A stretch of DNA of 64,000 nucleotides. It comes from a bacterium. Its GTDB lineage: Bacteria; Electryoneota; RPQS01. Numbering within the stretch: position 1 is the first letter of the stretch; every line of letters starts with the position of its first letter. Below are positions 24,188 through 33,869 of the stretch, piece after piece. The translations under genes and the position numbers were made by a program. Under the pieces are notes generated by a model. The model had not been told where the DNA came from and searched no databases. It saw only the letters and a list, made by a program, of their open reading frames with translations. Location: positions 62,001-126,000 of the forward strand of contig JADKHW010000003.1 in the NCBI GenBank assembly GCA_016721565.1, written 5' to 3'.

Positions 24188-24225
24188 CAGATTCCGGCGG
24201 GGCGAGGACGCCCACGTCGGCGAAC
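24188..24225. repeat. CCGGAATCTG-type palindromic repeat, copy 3
   Basis: Minus strand: CGCCGACGT, then GGGCG-TCCT-CGCCC, then CGCCGGAATCTG. It lies between the recG stop codon and parA. The hairpin stem differs from copy 1 by paired substitutions. Confidence 0.6.
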
Positions 24226-24234
24226 AAATGTGAG

Positions 24235-26331
24235 TTATCCTCCGGCGAGGAGACCAAGTTTGGGTAGATGAGTTTCGCGGAATTTTTCGCGTAACAGAGG
24301 ATAGTCTTTCAACTCGGGGTCCTGTACGACCATTGAGAAGGCTCGTTCACGGGCGAAATTCAGGAGCGGCTCATCGCGCTCGGGAATGTAGTGACGATGC
24401 TCGGCTTCACCGGATTGACGAGTGCCAAATAGTTCACCGGCGCCGCGCAATTTGAAATCGAGTTCGGCAATCTCGAAGCCGTCGTCTGTAGATTGGATCG
24501 CTTCGAGACGAGCTTTGGCTTCTTCGGTCAACTTAGGACCGGGAAGCAAAATGAAAACGGACTTTTGTCCTTTGCGTCCGATGCGACCTCGTAATTGATG
24601 AAGCGCCGCAAGACCTAAACGCTCGGGGTTTTCGATCACCATGACGGATGCATCTGGAACATCAACACCGACTTCAACCACTGGTGTAGCTATGAGAATC
24701 GGAGTGACGCCATCGCGAAAAGCTTTGACGGCGGCCTCCTTTTCGTCGGAATCCATGCGGCCGTGAAGCAAGCCCACTTTGACGGATTTTAATGCGCCGG
24801 TTGATACTCTTTTGTGATAATCGACTGCGGCTTCAACTTGGATTTTATCGGACTCTTCGACGAGCGGGCAGACGATGAAAACGCGTTGATTCAGTTTGGC
24901 TTGATCGAGCAGGAACTTGTAAACTCGCTCGCGATCTGGGCCGTATCGAACGGCGGTCGTAACATCGCGTGGACCACCGGGGAGTTCGCGCAAAGTGGAA
25001 ACATCGAGATCACCAAGTTCAGATAATCGTAACGTGCGCGGAATCGGCGTCGCTGTCATTACAAGTAGATTGGGGCGTCTGCCTTTGCTTGAAAGCTGTG
25101 CGCGTTGCTCAACTCCGAAGCGGTGCTGCTCGTCAATGATCAATAATCCAAGGCGCGGAAAAGTCAACTTCTCGTTTAGGAGAGCGTGCGTGCCGACAAG
25201 AATGTCAACGGCTCCTGCGGCGACGGCGGAAAATATCTCGCGCTTTTGTGGCACCGTTAGTTTCCCGCGCAGAATGCGAATCGAAAGTCCCGCGGCTTGC
25301 GCGGGTGGCGCGATACTCCGCGCATGTTGCTGCGCAAGGATCTCGGTCGGCGCCATGAACGCGGTTTGAAATCCGGCATCAGCGGACATTGCAGCCGCAA
25401 GCAACGCAACGGTAGTTTTGCCTGCGCCGACTTCGCCGTGAAGCAAACGCTGCATCGGCATCGGGCTGGTGAGATCTTGACGAATTTCCGTCAAGACTTC
25501 CTTCTGTCCGTTGGTCAATGGGAACGGCAGTGCATCGAGCACTTTGCGCGTGATGGGGCCAATGTTGTCAAAGGGGCCAACTCCGGGCAACACTTTGTTG
25601 TAGTGTTTGCGGAGCGCAAAGAGCAGTTGATGAAACAATAATTCTTCAAAGCGCACGCGCCGCCACGCTTTTGCGAGCATGTCGGGCGAATCGGGGAAAT
25701 GAATTTGAAAGAGCGCTTCGGGAAGCGGCAGCGCATCGGCCACAGCTAGATCATCTGCCGGAAGATACTCGTGCAACTCCGTGCGAACAAGCCCGAGCGC
25801 TTCCTGCTGAATGCGGCGCATGTTACGCGACTCGAGACCGACTTTGCGCAAATCAAGCGACATCGGATAGAGAGCAACGATTTTACCGGTGTTGAACATG
25901 CGGCTCTCGTCGCCATCTTCACCCAAACGATCTACGGCAGGGTGTGTAAAGACGCGGGAGTCTTCATCTGTCAATTTTCCGCTTACGGCGACAAGCTCAT
26001 CGACGACGAGCTGTTTTTGCCAGTATTGCGCGCCTTGAAACCAGACGCATTTCAATGTTCCTGACAGGTCGTTGATCATCGCGGTCAACATGACTTTGCC
26101 GGTGCGCGTGCGGCGCGTGTCAACTGAAACAACTTTGCCGACTACCGTGACTTCGTACTCGGTCGGGACAAGCTCTCGAATCGTCAGTTGTCGAGAGCGA
26201 TCAAGGTAGCGGCGCGGATAGAAGCGAATCAGATCATCAAGCGTGCTGACTCCGATCTTCTCAAGAGCTTTGGTGCGAAACTCGCCGACTTGGCGAAGTA
26301 TCGTTACGGGTTCCTTGAGGAGATCGGGCAC
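24235..26331 (-). CDS. recG: ATP-dependent DNA helicase RecG
   Basis: 698 residues. An N-terminal wedge/OB domain (about 1-220) is followed by superfamily-2 motifs: GEVGAGKTTVALLAA (motif I), LIIDEQHRFGVEQR (motif II, DEQH), VMTATPIPRTL (III), VGVDVPDASVMVIENPERLG (V) and HQLRGRIGRKGQ (VI). The C-terminal TRG-like wedge follows. It remodels stalled forks and Holliday junctions. Confidence 0.97.
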   Translation of the reverse strand: MPDLLKEPVTILRQVGEFRTKALEKIGVSTLDDLIRFYPRRYLDRSRQLTIRELVPTEYEVTVVGKVVSVDTRRTRTGKVMLTAMINDLSGTLKCVWFQGAQYWQKQLVVDELVAVSGKLTDEDSRVFTHPAVDRLGEDGDESRMFNTGKIVALYPMSLDLRKVGLESRNMRRIQQEALGLVRTELHEYLPADDLAVADALPLPEALFQIHFPDSPDMLAKAWRRVRFEELLFHQLLFALRKHYNKVLPGVGPFDNIGPITRKVLDALPFPLTNGQKEVLTEIRQDLTSPMPMQRLLHGEVGAGKTTVALLAAAMSADAGFQTAFMAPTEILAQQHARSIAPPAQAAGLSIRILRGKLTVPQKREIFSAVAAGAVDILVGTHALLNEKLTFPRLGLLIIDEQHRFGVEQRAQLSSKGRRPNLLVMTATPIPRTLRLSELGDLDVSTLRELPGGPRDVTTAVRYGPDRERVYKFLLDQAKLNQRVFIVCPLVEESDKIQVEAAVDYHKRVSTGALKSVKVGLLHGRMDSDEKEAAVKAFRDGVTPILIATPVVEVGVDVPDASVMVIENPERLGLAALHQLRGRIGRKGQKSVFILLPGPKLTEEAKARLEAIQSTDDGFEIAELDFKLRGAGELFGTRQSGEAEHRHYIPERDEPLLNFARERAFSMVVQDPELKDYPLLREKFRETHLPKLGLLAGG

Positions 26332-26339
26332 AACGGAGA

Positions 26340-27692
26340 TTACTTATTGCGAATCGTGTACGTCAACACTACTTCTTTGTCAGGAGCGGCGGCGACATCA
26401 AACTCGAATTGGTTTGCATTGACTTTGCGCAACGGCAAGCTCGATTTAGTTACAGTCCAATCGCCCCAAGAATGCTCGACAACAACTACAGTTACCGCTT
26501 CGTCCTTGCGGTTGCGAAGCTTGACCTCAATGTCTTGCTCGTAAACGCGGTCACTAATTTGGCGGTAATCTTTTTGCGCGCGCTCGACGGCGATGTCGAA
26601 AGCGTTGCCAATCGTCACGCGGACTTTTTCGTCACGCGGTGTGTGATCAAGATTGTCTTCACCGATAAACTCCTGCGAGCCATCAGTATCTTTTTGGAAG
26701 ACGCGCACGCGACCGGCAGGAAGCGGAATGCCGAGTTGATTGTCTTTGGAATTCAAGAACTCAAGCGAGACGCTGACTTTGTCGTTGTTGCGGCTGTAGT
26801 CGTATTCGTAGATGCGCTTGGTTTGAACGGTGGCATTCGGGAACAGGCTAACTTGCTTAGTTTGATTGTCAAGCAAATCTGTCTGACGCTCCAGCGTGTA
26901 CAGGTGATACTCGAAGAAGGACTTCTCGGAGAATTGCGAACCGCCATCCATTGCCATAGTTTCAACGCGCATCATATCATTGTATTTGGGCATCGGCGGT
27001 TGTGCGCGATGAACCTCTCCGGCGATGAGTTTCAGCTTGGCATCCATATATGACGCACCGGACATGTTGTTCAGCGTGACCCAAGCGGACAAATCGGCTT
27101 TGTTGCTCTCGTCAATGACCGCAACGTAATCAGCATTCCAGTTCATTCCGCCTGTCAGATAGGACACCTCGGCCTCTTGATTACCGCCATTTGGTGCATT
27201 GACCAGCCAACGAAGCGTCGGACGAGTTATCAAGCCAGAGGGAAGTTTCGGATAGCGGACCTCCTGAATGGATTCCATCAGCAACGAGCGCAGCGAACCG
27301 TCGTTTGTTTGTAAGACGATCGTGCTACCGGACGAGGTCAAGAGTTTACCGGTAACGACGTCGCCTTTTTCGTTGACGACTTCGATGGTTTCATCTACGT
27401 ACTTTTCGAGCAGCTTTTCAGGCGAAACGAGATCGAAATCGAAGTTTTGCTCAAGCAGCGTTACGCCGTTGGATTTGAAATGCACGGAAGATTGATCGAT
27501 GCGTGCGGCAACGTCACGGAATAGTAATTCGCTGTTGCCCTTTTGGAAGCCCATCTCGCGTACGTCACGCACGAGGGCAAGGTCTTGGTTATAGACAGTG
27601 ACGGATACACCGGGCTTGGCGAAAGCGGGAAGGCTAACAGCGAGCAGTGCGAGGAGTAATGAAAGTTTGCTTGTCATAGATTTCCTTTTCAC
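26340..27692 (-). CDS. DUF4139-domain exported protein
   Basis: 450 residues with a signal peptide (LSLLLALLAVSLPAFA). The body matches the DUF4139 family: VTVYNQDLALVRDVREM at the start, YLTGGMNWNADYVAVI in the middle, and VVVEHSWGDWTVTKSS with VLTYTIRNK at the end. These are beta-rich periplasmic or surface proteins of unknown function. It lies 8 nt upstream of recG and 9 nt downstream of valS, so it is co-transcribed with housekeeping genes. Confidence 0.85.
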   Translation of the reverse strand: MKRKSMTSKLSLLLALLAVSLPAFAKPGVSVTVYNQDLALVRDVREMGFQKGNSELLFRDVAARIDQSSVHFKSNGVTLLEQNFDFDLVSPEKLLEKYVDETIEVVNEKGDVVTGKLLTSSGSTIVLQTNDGSLRSLLMESIQEVRYPKLPSGLITRPTLRWLVNAPNGGNQEAEVSYLTGGMNWNADYVAVIDESNKADLSAWVTLNNMSGASYMDAKLKLIAGEVHRAQPPMPKYNDMMRVETMAMDGGSQFSEKSFFEYHLYTLERQTDLLDNQTKQVSLFPNATVQTKRIYEYDYSRNNDKVSVSLEFLNSKDNQLGIPLPAGRVRVFQKDTDGSQEFIGEDNLDHTPRDEKVRVTIGNAFDIAVERAQKDYRQISDRVYEQDIEVKLRNRKDEAVTVVVVEHSWGDWTVTKSSLPLRKVNANQFEFDVAAAPDKEVVLTYTIRNK

Positions 27693-27701
27693 AGATATAC
27701 A

Positions 27702-30395
27702 TTACTTTGCGGCATCAAGTTCGTCCAAGAAACGGCGGATCTTATCGTGCGCGTGTTCGAGTTCAGATAGTTTCTCGCGCTCGGTTTCAACGACTTCAGG
27801 TTTGGCGCGTTCCACGAAACTCGGGTTTGACAGCTTGACTTTGGTGCCTTCAACCAGTTTTAGCAAACGCTCGTCTTCCTTAGTCAAGCGGGCACGTTCG
27901 GCATTTACGTCGATCAGGCCTTGTAGCGGAACATAAACTTCAATGCCTTGAACAATAGCAGATGCGCTGCCTTTGGGGCGATGCTGATCCATTTCAAACT
28001 CGGACAGACCTGCCAGTCGAATCACAAAGTCTGCAAACGGCTCCCATTCTTTGGCGAGTTTGACATGGTCACCGCGCACACCTGCGGGAATGCGGGTCGT
28101 GTGCGGAATGCGAAGCTCGCCGCGAATATTGCGAATGGCGTTAACGACATCCTGCAATCTGCTGAACTGCGCCTCGACCTTTTCTTCGACAAGCGAAGCT
28201 TGATAGGTCGGGAAGTTCGCTTGCATGATGCTCGTAAAGCGAAGATTCGCAGGCCAGCTCGACGCGGAAAGCTTGCTAAGTGTTTGGTAAATTTCTTCCG
28301 TGACAAACGGCATAATCGGGTGCAGCATGCGAACGATGCCGTGCAAAATCCCGAAGGCGTGCTTTAAGGCTTCGTGGCGTTCGTTTAGCGTGCCTTGCAA
28401 GCGAACTTTGATCAGCTCGAGATACCAATCGCAGAAGTCATTCCAAACAAATCCGTACATACGTTTGGCGGCATCTGCAAAGCGAAACTCGGTGAGCGCA
28501 CGATCAACATCGCGAACGCACGAGAAAAAGGCCGACGTAATCCACTGGTCAATGAGATTCACAGGGGCGCTGGGAAGAATCTCAACGGGGTCAAATGCGA
28601 ACGATTCTCCTTCTTCGGGCACATTCATCAACAAGAACCGCGTAGCATTCCAGAGTTTGTTTGCGAAGTTGCGGCCATGTTCGCACATGTCGCTACCGAA
28701 ACGTACATCGCCACCGCGCGGTGTCTGCGAAATCATCGTAAAACGCAACGCATCAGCGCCGTAGGATTCAATAACCTCAATCGGATCGGGTGAGTTGCCG
28801 AGCGACTTGGACATCTTGCGGCCCTGCATATCCCGAACCAGACCTGTGAAGTACACATCTTGATAGGGCGACACTCCGAAGACTTCTTCCGAAGCAATGA
28901 TCATGCGCGCGACCCACAAGAAAATAATATCAGGCGCGGTCACAAGAGTAGTGCTGGGGAAAAAGTGCGCGAGGTCTTCCGTCTTTTCTGGCCAACCGAG
29001 AGTCGAAAACGGCCAGAGCCATGACGAGAACCATGTGTCAACGACATCGGGATCCTGATCGAGAGTCAAGCCTTTATACTTCGGGTCGTTTGTTGGGTCA
29101 TCGAGTGAGCAGATGATCTCGCCGGTTTCTTTGACTGTCCAAAGGGGAATGCGGTGCCCCCACCAGATTTGACGTGAGATGCACCAGTCCCGAACATTTT
29201 CGAGCCAATGAAAATAAGTCTTCTCCCAATGCTCGGGATGAAATCTGACGCGGCCTTCGCGGACTGCGGCAATGGCAGGTTGCGCAAGTTCCTGCATGCG
29301 CACAAACCATTGCTCGGACAAGAGCGGCTCTATGACTGTACCTGTGCGCTCATTGTGACCAACAGAGGTGGTGTACGGCTCGATTTTTTCGAGAAAGTCT
29401 TGCTCTTCGAGCGCTGCGACGACGCGCTTGCGCGCCTCTTTGCGATCAAGGCCACGGAACTGTTCAGGAACCAAATCCGTCATGCGTCCATCTGGGCCGA
29501 TGACTATCAGGAAATCGAGATTGTGTCGATTGCCGATTTCGAAATCGTTAGGGTCGTGTGCGGGAGTGACTTTGACACAGCCTGTGCCGAATTCGCGGTC
29601 CACGTAATCATCGGGAACAATGCGAATTTTGCGGCCGGTGAGCGGTAAGTCAATCGTCTTACCGTGAAGATGCGAATAGCGTTCATCTTCGGGATGCACT
29701 GCAACGGCGGTGTCGCCAAGCATCGTTTCGGGACGAGTCGTAGCAACAACGAGATGACCGCTGCCGTCGGAAAGCGGATACTTGAAGTGCCAAAGGTTTG
29801 AATTGACATTGCGGTATTCAACTTGCTCGTCCGATAGCGCGGTGCGCTTTTCGGGATCCCAATTGACAATTCGCTTGCCGCGATAGACCAGTCCCTTTTT
29901 GTAAAGGCGCACAAAAATCTCTGCGACCGCGCGCGACATTTCAGGATCAAGCGTGAAGCGCGTGCGCGACCAATCACAGCTTGCACCGATGCGGCGGAGT
30001 TGCTGCAAAATTATTCCGCCGTAGTTTTCGCGCCACTCCCAAATTCTCTCCACGAGTTTTTCACGGCCTAAATCGTGACGAGTTAAGCCCTCTTTGGCAA
30101 GCTGGTCTTCAACTTTGATTTGAGTTGCAATGCCTGCGTGATCTGTGCCGGGAAGCCAGAGCACGTCATCGCCATTCATCCTGCGCCAGCGCGCAAGCAA
30201 GTCTTGCAAAGAATTATTCAAGACATGGCCCAAGGTCAGCATACCCGTGACGTTGGGCGGCGGCATCATGATGACGTACGGCTTATGATCTTTGCGAATT
30301 TGCGCACGAAAACAGCCATTCTTTTCCCACATCTCATAGAGTCGGGATTCAACGGCTGTGGGCGAATATGCTTTATCGAGTTCTATTTTAGGCAT
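27702..30395 (-). CDS. valS: valyl-tRNA synthetase
   Basis: 897 residues, full-length class I synthetase. HIGH-type motif TLGH in PPPNVTGMLTLGHVLNNS, GTDHAGIATQ, an editing domain with TTRPETMLGDTAVAVHP, the KMSKS loop (GRKMSKSLGNSPDP), an anticodon-binding domain and a C-terminal coiled coil (RARLTKEDERLLKLVEGTK). No frameshift. The spacer upstream of the ATG shows TTTTC-like repeats similar to those before atpA and atpG. Confidence 0.98.
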   Translation of the reverse strand: MPKIELDKAYSPTAVESRLYEMWEKNGCFRAQIRKDHKPYVIMMPPPNVTGMLTLGHVLNNSLQDLLARWRRMNGDDVLWLPGTDHAGIATQIKVEDQLAKEGLTRHDLGREKLVERIWEWRENYGGIILQQLRRIGASCDWSRTRFTLDPEMSRAVAEIFVRLYKKGLVYRGKRIVNWDPEKRTALSDEQVEYRNVNSNLWHFKYPLSDGSGHLVVATTRPETMLGDTAVAVHPEDERYSHLHGKTIDLPLTGRKIRIVPDDYVDREFGTGCVKVTPAHDPNDFEIGNRHNLDFLIVIGPDGRMTDLVPEQFRGLDRKEARKRVVAALEEQDFLEKIEPYTTSVGHNERTGTVIEPLLSEQWFVRMQELAQPAIAAVREGRVRFHPEHWEKTYFHWLENVRDWCISRQIWWGHRIPLWTVKETGEIICSLDDPTNDPKYKGLTLDQDPDVVDTWFSSWLWPFSTLGWPEKTEDLAHFFPSTTLVTAPDIIFLWVARMIIASEEVFGVSPYQDVYFTGLVRDMQGRKMSKSLGNSPDPIEVIESYGADALRFTMISQTPRGGDVRFGSDMCEHGRNFANKLWNATRFLLMNVPEEGESFAFDPVEILPSAPVNLIDQWITSAFFSCVRDVDRALTEFRFADAAKRMYGFVWNDFCDWYLELIKVRLQGTLNERHEALKHAFGILHGIVRMLHPIMPFVTEEIYQTLSKLSASSWPANLRFTSIMQANFPTYQASLVEEKVEAQFSRLQDVVNAIRNIRGELRIPHTTRIPAGVRGDHVKLAKEWEPFADFVIRLAGLSEFEMDQHRPKGSASAIVQGIEVYVPLQGLIDVNAERARLTKEDERLLKLVEGTKVKLSNPSFVERAKPEVVETEREKLSELEHAHDKIRRFLDELDAAK

Positions 30396-30450
30396 GACAA
30401 CTGAAACTTCAAAATTGATAATCGAAAACTGAAAACGGGTTTCAGCTAAT

Positions 30451-31140
30451 CTATCGAGAATAGTATGCCGAACGAGCTGGTCTTAAACCGGCGATGAAAC
30501 CAAATACCACTCCGGCAATGAAGCCGCCGATGTGGGCAAGCCATGCGACTCCGCCGCCCTCTCTACTCATGTCACCGAAGAAACCTGAGATTTGCATGAC
30601 GAACCAGACACCGAGCATAAGAATGGCTGGAACACGAATGAAACGAACAAAGAAAACAATCCAGAATAGCACGACGACGCGCGCTTTAGGGTAGGCGAGC
30701 ATGTACGCACCGAGGACAGCGCTGATGGCGCCGGATGCTCCGACCATCGGAATTTGCGAAGAAGGGTCGAAGAAAACGTGACTGAGTGCCGCGACCAATC
30801 CGCCGATGATGTAGAAGAACAGAAACTGAATGTGACCTAAGCGATCTTCTATATTATTGCCGAAGATCCAGAGGTAGAGCATGTTACCGCCTAAGTGCAT
30901 CAAGCCGCCGTGCATGAACATCGATGTAAAGAGCGTCAGCCATGCTACCGGAACAGTCGGGAGCAAGTCCCAACTCATAGTGATGTCGCGCGGAATTGCG
31001 CCCCATGCGAAGACAAATTGCTGCTGCGCTTCTGGCGGTTGCAGCATTTGCATGACGAACACGAGCACATTGATTGCAATCAATGCAATCGTGATCACGG
31101 GCGTTGTACGGGTGGGATTCTCGTCGCGAATCGGGATCAT
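30451..31140 (-). CDS. rhomboid-family intramembrane serine protease
   Basis: 229 residues with about six membrane helices. Catalytic Ser lies in MVGASGAISAVLGAY (GxSG) and the catalytic His in WLAHIGGFIAGVVFG. HGGLMHLGGNMLYLWIFG is the conserved membrane-entry segment with the second helix. It cleaves membrane proteins within the bilayer; substrates are unknown. It overlaps the M23 gene by 4 nt. Confidence 0.93.
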   Translation of the reverse strand: MIPIRDENPTRTTPVITIALIAINVLVFVMQMLQPPEAQQQFVFAWGAIPRDITMSWDLLPTVPVAWLTLFTSMFMHGGLMHLGGNMLYLWIFGNNIEDRLGHIQFLFFYIIGGLVAALSHVFFDPSSQIPMVGASGAISAVLGAYMLAYPKARVVVLFWIVFFVRFIRVPAILMLGVWFVMQISGFFGDMSREGGGVAWLAHIGGFIAGVVFGFIAGLRPARSAYYSR

Positions 31141-32670
31141 GGGATCGTGACCGTGGTATCCCAGGTTTTCAACATGCCTGCGCGGTTGGCGGCCTCGAAC
31201 TCAACGCGATGCTTGCCAGAGGAAAGCTTGGATTGAGTCCAAATTGTTCCGCCGTCTTCCTCGTACTCGTACTCGGGAATACCGACTTCGCCGTCTATTA
31301 TGCAGCGCACGCGGCTGTCATCGATTGATGACTCAGGGTCAACCAATGCGAACGAAACTTTGCCGCTCACGCCTGAAAGTGTGAGTTTGGGCGGTGTATC
31401 GTCCCTTGCAATTCCGTAGGTTCCACCCCGTAGAATAAAGCAAGACATTTTGGTCGAATCTGCGGACGGAATACGCCAAAGTGGCGTGCGGCCCGTGGCA
31501 CCTGATCGCTTGTAGAAATACTTGCCAGGCTCGAAACTCTCGCTTGCAGTCAAAACCTGCTTGGCCGGGAAAGCGAAATTCTCGTCGTTGATTCGGCACT
31601 CGTTTCCAAAGGGAAAAAGTTCAGCCCAACTTAAGCGAAACTTCATCGCCGGTCAGCGCGTAGCCGTTTAGATTCGCACGACATCTCTTTGCGCATGCGC
31701 TCTTTGGGAGTCCGGCTTCCACGGGAATACGAACCGACTCGGAGTTTCCGTTTCGGTCTTCTACTTCGATACGAACGACGCCGACGAAATCCTCAATCCA
31801 TCCCAACGGGAGATCGTCATCCACTGCAAGATTGCGGTCAGGCCATTCAAACAGGCGGCGCACATCGCGGTCGTTGTTCTTGAACTCAGGATAGACGAGC
31901 TTTTCATAGATGTTGGACGGGCCAAGCAGATCAATCTCGGAACACTGGTCTTCAAAGATCAGGCGTTCATTCTCGTAAACGCGCACGGCAAACGGAACGG
32001 CGTTGCGTCCCCATGGGCCGGGATCGAACGTGCGAACCATAAAGGCAATAGGTTCGAGCGACTTTACGCGCGGGGAGGCGCTGAGGACGAGATCATTGCC
32101 GATTGCTGTCGGAATGTAATCCGAGAGCTTGATCCAACGCACACCAACAATGACGGGCTTGTCAAAATCTTTCGGTTTATAGAAAGCGAGCGGATCATGT
32201 TGAACAGCCCCTGTGCGAACCTCGAAATGCAAATGCGCAGGACCTCGACCGCTGGAACCCGTAAAGCAAATCGTCTCACCAGCTTTGTAGCGCGGAGCAT
32301 CAGTGCTGTCAAAGGTAAAATCAACACGATATGTGCCTATCACAAGTTGACTGTCACGCACCGTCTCTTGCAGAGCGGGTTCGTAGCGACTAAGGTGGCC
32401 AAAGGTGGCTGTGTTGCCGTCACTCATGCGAAAGTAAAGCGTGCGGCCGTATCCGGGAGGATTGATGCCAATGCGTTCAATCCAGCCATCTGTAGGAGCA
32501 ATTACTCTTAGCGGAGTGCGTGCGCGCAGGTCCACTCCACCGTGGAAGTGATCCATGCGGCTGTCGGCATGCCCACCGGTGAGTGTGCGCGAATCGGGCA
32601 ACGGCCAAAGGTATTCGACGGCCAATACTCGTGCAGCGCAAATGAGCAGAAAGATTAGTACTCGCGCCAC
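31137..32670 (-). CDS. exported M23-family peptidase with beta-rich C-terminus, frameshifted
   Basis: About 510 codons in two frames. The first (32670 to about 31640) has a signal peptide (VLIFLLICAARVLA) and an M23 domain with zinc ligands in HFHGGVDLR and HLHFEVR. The second (about 31640 to 31137) carries beta-sandwich sequence (PPKLTLSGVSGKVSFALVDPESSIDDSRV, KLSSGKHRVEFEAANRAG). The first frame meets a TGA at 31621-31623, and the second frame reads through the same bases as SWAELFPFGNEC, pointing to one indel around 31625-31645. It follows rodA with a 16-nt overlap. Confidence 0.75.
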
Positions 32671-33869
32671 CGCAAAGCCGCACTAAAGAGCAAACCGACC
32701 ATTGCGAGCGTAACCAACATCGAACTGCCGCCGTAGCTTACCAAAGGCAGAGGCAAGCCTGTTACTGGAAGCAAGCCGACGGTCATTAAGAGATTGGTGA
32801 AAGTCTGGAAAATAATCGTTCCGACGACGCCTATTGCGACGAGCGAATAGAACGGGGAGTGGCACTTTGAGGCGATGCTCACTCCGCGATAGTAGAAAAT
32901 AAAGAACGCAATCACCACGACCATCGCACCGATAAAGCCCCATTCTTCCGCGAAGGCCGAGAAGATGAAGTCGTTATGACCCTCGGGGAGAAATTGCAAT
33001 TGCGTTTGCGTGCCATTCAAAAACCCCTTGCCCATCACACTGCCTGAACCGACGGCAATCTTGGATTGGATCAATTGGTAAGCGGCACCGAGCGGATCTG
33101 ACTCGGGATCTAAGAATGTGGTTATACGGCGCTGCTGATGCGGCTCAAGTTTGCTCCAGAGTTTCGGAGTCAGCGTGCCGAAGAAAAGATATAATCCTGT
33201 CAGAGCGGCAACCCACGGCAGTCGGCGAACGGAAAAGTAAGCGATGGCCGTGAAGATCACTAAGAACAAGATGTGGAGCGGCATGCTCCAGACAGTCAAG
33301 ACAGCGGCTACAGGCATAACCATCAAGAGCAAGTATTGCGGTGCGACGCCGATCCATGCCGTCATTACAAAGAGCATCACGGGATAAATCAGCGCGGTGC
33401 CTAAGTCCGGTTGAACCAGAATCAGTCCCATCGGAACGATTGTGATGCCACAAGCAGTTACAAATAGCCAGAGCTTGTCGAGATCTTTTTGGTTCTCGGC
33501 GAGCAATCTCGCAAGTGCTAACAGTGTTGCGATTTTGGCAAACTCGGAGGGTTGAATCTGCAAACCACCGAACTCGAACCAACTGGTTGCACCTTTGTGC
33601 GTCGCTCCGACTGCTAAGACGAGAACAAGCGTGACGAGCGATATGCCATAGAAGATGTAGGCCAGCATCTCAAAGATGCGCAACGGCAACGAAAGGATGC
33701 CGAGTGCAATGGCGGAGCCGAAGCCGATCCAAAAGAACTGACGTTGAAAGTGGAAAAGTCCTGAGCCTTCGGCGTGGCTGGTTGAGAAGTTGGACAACAA
33801 ACCAACGCCAAGCAAAACCAGAATAGCCAGAACGAGCCAGAGATCGGCAAACTTACTGCGGCTGATCAT
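32655..33869 (-). CDS. rodA: peptidoglycan glycosyltransferase RodA
   Basis: 404 residues with about ten membrane helices, a SEDS-family protein. Family motifs visible: GATSWFEFGGLQIQPSEFAKIA, LILVQPDLGTALIYPVMLF, GFLNGTQTQLQFLPEGHNDFIFSAFAEEWGF, and the C-terminal GLPLPLVSYGGSSMLV. It polymerises glycan strands with its partner PBP2, encoded directly upstream (4-nt overlap). Confidence 0.97.
   Translation of the reverse strand: MISRSKFADLWLVLAILVLLGVGLLSNFSTSHAEGSGLFHFQRQFFWIGFGSAIALGILSLPLRIFEMLAYIFYGISLVTLVLVLAVGATHKGATSWFEFGGLQIQPSEFAKIATLLALARLLAENQKDLDKLWLFVTACGITIVPMGLILVQPDLGTALIYPVMLFVMTAWIGVAPQYLLLMVMPVAAVLTVWSMPLHILFLVIFTAIAYFSVRRLPWVAALTGLYLFFGTLTPKLWSKLEPHQQRRITTFLDPESDPLGAAYQLIQSKIAVGSGSVMGKGFLNGTQTQLQFLPEGHNDFIFSAFAEEWGFIGAMVVVIAFFIFYYRGVSIASKCHSPFYSLVAIGVVGTIIFQTFTNLLMTVGLLPVTGLPLPLVSYGGSSMLVTLAMVGLLFSAALRWREY

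Noticed and set aside
22430..24234. parS site next to parAB
   Set aside because: No 16-bp palindrome close to TGTTTCACGTGAAACA was found here or, by eye, elsewhere in the window.
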